Below are positions 5,201-5,971 of a stretch of 5,971 bases of DNA, piece by piece; position 1 is the first letter of the stretch; every line of letters starts with the position of its first letter. The stretch is from Deltaproteobacteria bacterium. GTDB lineage: Bacteria; Desulfobacterota; DSM-4660; Desulfatiglandales; Desulfatiglandaceae. Location of the stretch: NCBI GenBank assembly GCA_003646995.1, contig QMLZ01000194.1, positions 1 through 5,971 on the forward strand, in the 5' to 3' direction. The notes under the pieces were generated by a model. It had not been told where the DNA came from. It made no database searches and was given only the letters and a program-made list of their open reading frames with translations. Position numbers and translations under genes: made by a program.

Positions 5201-5971
5201 ATGGGAGTGAAAGGAAAATCTAGACCTGGTAAAGAAAAGAAGTACCCGCCTACGGCGGAATTTGCCAAGAGTGCCGCGGTTAGTAGCATGAGACAGTATC
5301 GGGCTCTGTACAAGAGATCCATGGAAGACCCAGAGGGATTTTGGGCCGAAATGGCTCAATCACTTCACTGGTTCAAAAAGTGGAAGAAGCTGCTTGAGTA
5401 CGACTTTGGAAAACCTGTCATAAAGTGGTTTCAGGGCGGTAAGTTGAACGCCTCATTTAACTGCCTCGACAGACACCTCAATTCATGGAAGAAAAACAAG
5501 GCGGCCATTATATGGATAGGTGATGAGCCAGGTATTGAAAAGGTTTACACGTACCAGATGCTTTTTAACGAAGTAAACTGGTTTGCCAATGTACTCAGGA
5601 AAAAGGGTGTAAGAAAGGGTGATAGAGTCGCCATATATCTTCCCATGGTCCCGCAACTCCCCATTGCCATGCTTGCCTGTGCTCGTATCGGGGCCATACA
5701 TAGTGTGGTGTTTGCTGGCTTTAGTCCCGACTCCCTTGCCAATAGAATACAGGACTGCGGAGCAAAGATACTCATAACCGCTGATGGTGGATACAGGGGC
5801 GGGAGGCTGATCCCGCTCAAGGAAAACGCTGATATTGCCTTGGAGCAGTGCCCTAAAGTAACCTCCTGCATAGTTGTGAAAAGGACGGCCAGTGAAGTGC
5901 CAATGACCTCTGAGAGAGACACGTGGTGGGAACAAGAAATGCAGTCCTCGGATATAAAGAATTACTGTAAG
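5201..5971 (+). CDS. acs: Acetyl-CoA synthetase (AMP-forming), N-terminal part, 3'-truncated by window edge
   Basis: First 257 residues of a protein expected to be about 650 long; the frame is open to the right edge. Acs makes acetyl-CoA from acetate, ATP and CoA through acetyl-AMP, in the cytoplasm. Residues ~34-92 form the family's N-terminal ACAS_N domain ([44 protein letters not shown]). The adenylate-forming core then begins ([51 protein letters not shown]). Arg199 and Arg202 in GGYRGGR match Salmonella Acs Arg191/Arg194, which contact CoA. The acetylatable Lys of the C-terminal domain is outside the window. It follows the deacetylase gene by 21 bases with no terminator between, so co-transcription with the GNAT and deacetylase genes is likely. 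A related acyl-CoA synthetase (propionyl-CoA) is possible, because the carboxylate-pocket residues are not in view. Confidence 0.94.
   Translation, partial: MGVKGKSRPGKEKKYPPTAEFAKSAAVSSMRQYRALYKRSMEDPEGFWAEMAQSLHWFKKWKKLLEYDFGKPVIKWFQGGKLNASFNCLDRHLNSWKKNKAAIIWIGDEPGIEKVYTYQMLFNEVNWFANVLRKKGVRKGDRVAIYLPMVPQLPIAMLACARIGAIHSVVFAGFSPDSLANRIQDCGAKILITADGGYRGGRLIPLKENADIALEQCPKVTSCIVVKRTASEVPMTSERDTWWEQEMQSSDIKNYCK

Noticed and set aside
5246..5258. CCGCC-TAC-GGCGG palindrome sharing CTACGGCGG with the hairpin at 1545-1568
   Set aside because: The shared stretch is only 9 bases and this copy encodes conserved Pro-Pro-Thr-Ala residues of Acs; not enough to call a repeat family.
5483..5935. 150-residue open frame on the minus strand (and a second, shorter one at 5545-5922)
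   Set aside because: Both lie fully antisense to the clear acetyl-CoA synthetase frame and resemble no protein I know; they are shadows of its codon usage.
1..5971. CRISPR array, tRNA/rRNA, insertion sequence ends or riboswitch
   Set aside because: No regularly spaced direct repeats, cloverleaf sequences, transposase-like frames with terminal repeats, or recognisable riboswitch core motifs were seen on either strand.

Overview
The window looks like chromosomal DNA of an anaerobic or microaerophilic bacterium, most plausibly a Desulfobacterota ('deltaproteobacterial') sulfate reducer or syntroph. The protein styles point that way: a Desulfovibrio-type hybrid cluster protein, a stand-alone MetE-core methyltransferase, the remains of a periplasmic rhodanese, and an AMP-forming acetyl-CoA synthetase with its acylation enzymes. 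This assignment is inferred from protein resemblance only. Every gene I can support lies on the + strand.

Layout. (1) 2-892 is the C-terminal half of a hybrid cluster protein (hcp), followed by a strong GC-rich hairpin. (2) About 993-1640 holds no intact recognisable gene. It has a small hypothetical ORF (1047-1391), then coding-looking sequence in another frame interrupted by a stop, a 9-bp hairpin, and a possible promoter. (3) 1641-2666 encodes a complete MetE-core-like (UroD/MetE superfamily) methyltransferase with His-x-Cys and C-terminal Cys zinc-ligand candidates. (4) 2842-3270 is a broken gene for an exported rhodanese, with two frameshifts and three in-frame stops, two of them UGA codons at and next to the active-site cysteine. 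The sequence from 3271 to 3509 holds nothing I can assign. (5) 3510-5971 is a compact same-strand cluster of a GNAT acetyltransferase, an AcuC-like histone-deacetylase-fold amidohydrolase, and the N-terminal part of acetyl-CoA synthetase (running off the right edge).

How the genes fit together. The last three genes form a coherent module. Acetyl-CoA synthetase activates acetate. In Bacillus subtilis the GNAT enzyme AcuA acetylates and inactivates this synthetase, and AcuC deacetylates it. Here the putative modifier, eraser and target are adjacent, with gaps of 11 and 21 bases between coding regions, which suggests co-expression and post-translational control of acetate activation. Hcp (nitrosative stress/NO handling), the MetE-like protein and the rhodanese remnant have no obvious functional link to this module.

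The most unusual parts are the two decayed tracts that flank the MetE-like gene. They suggest local gene erosion. The rhodanese remnant also raises a possible, unproven selenocysteine ancestry of a Cys-Ala-Sec-Pro active-site motif. I found no tRNA, rRNA, CRISPR array, insertion sequence or attachment site.
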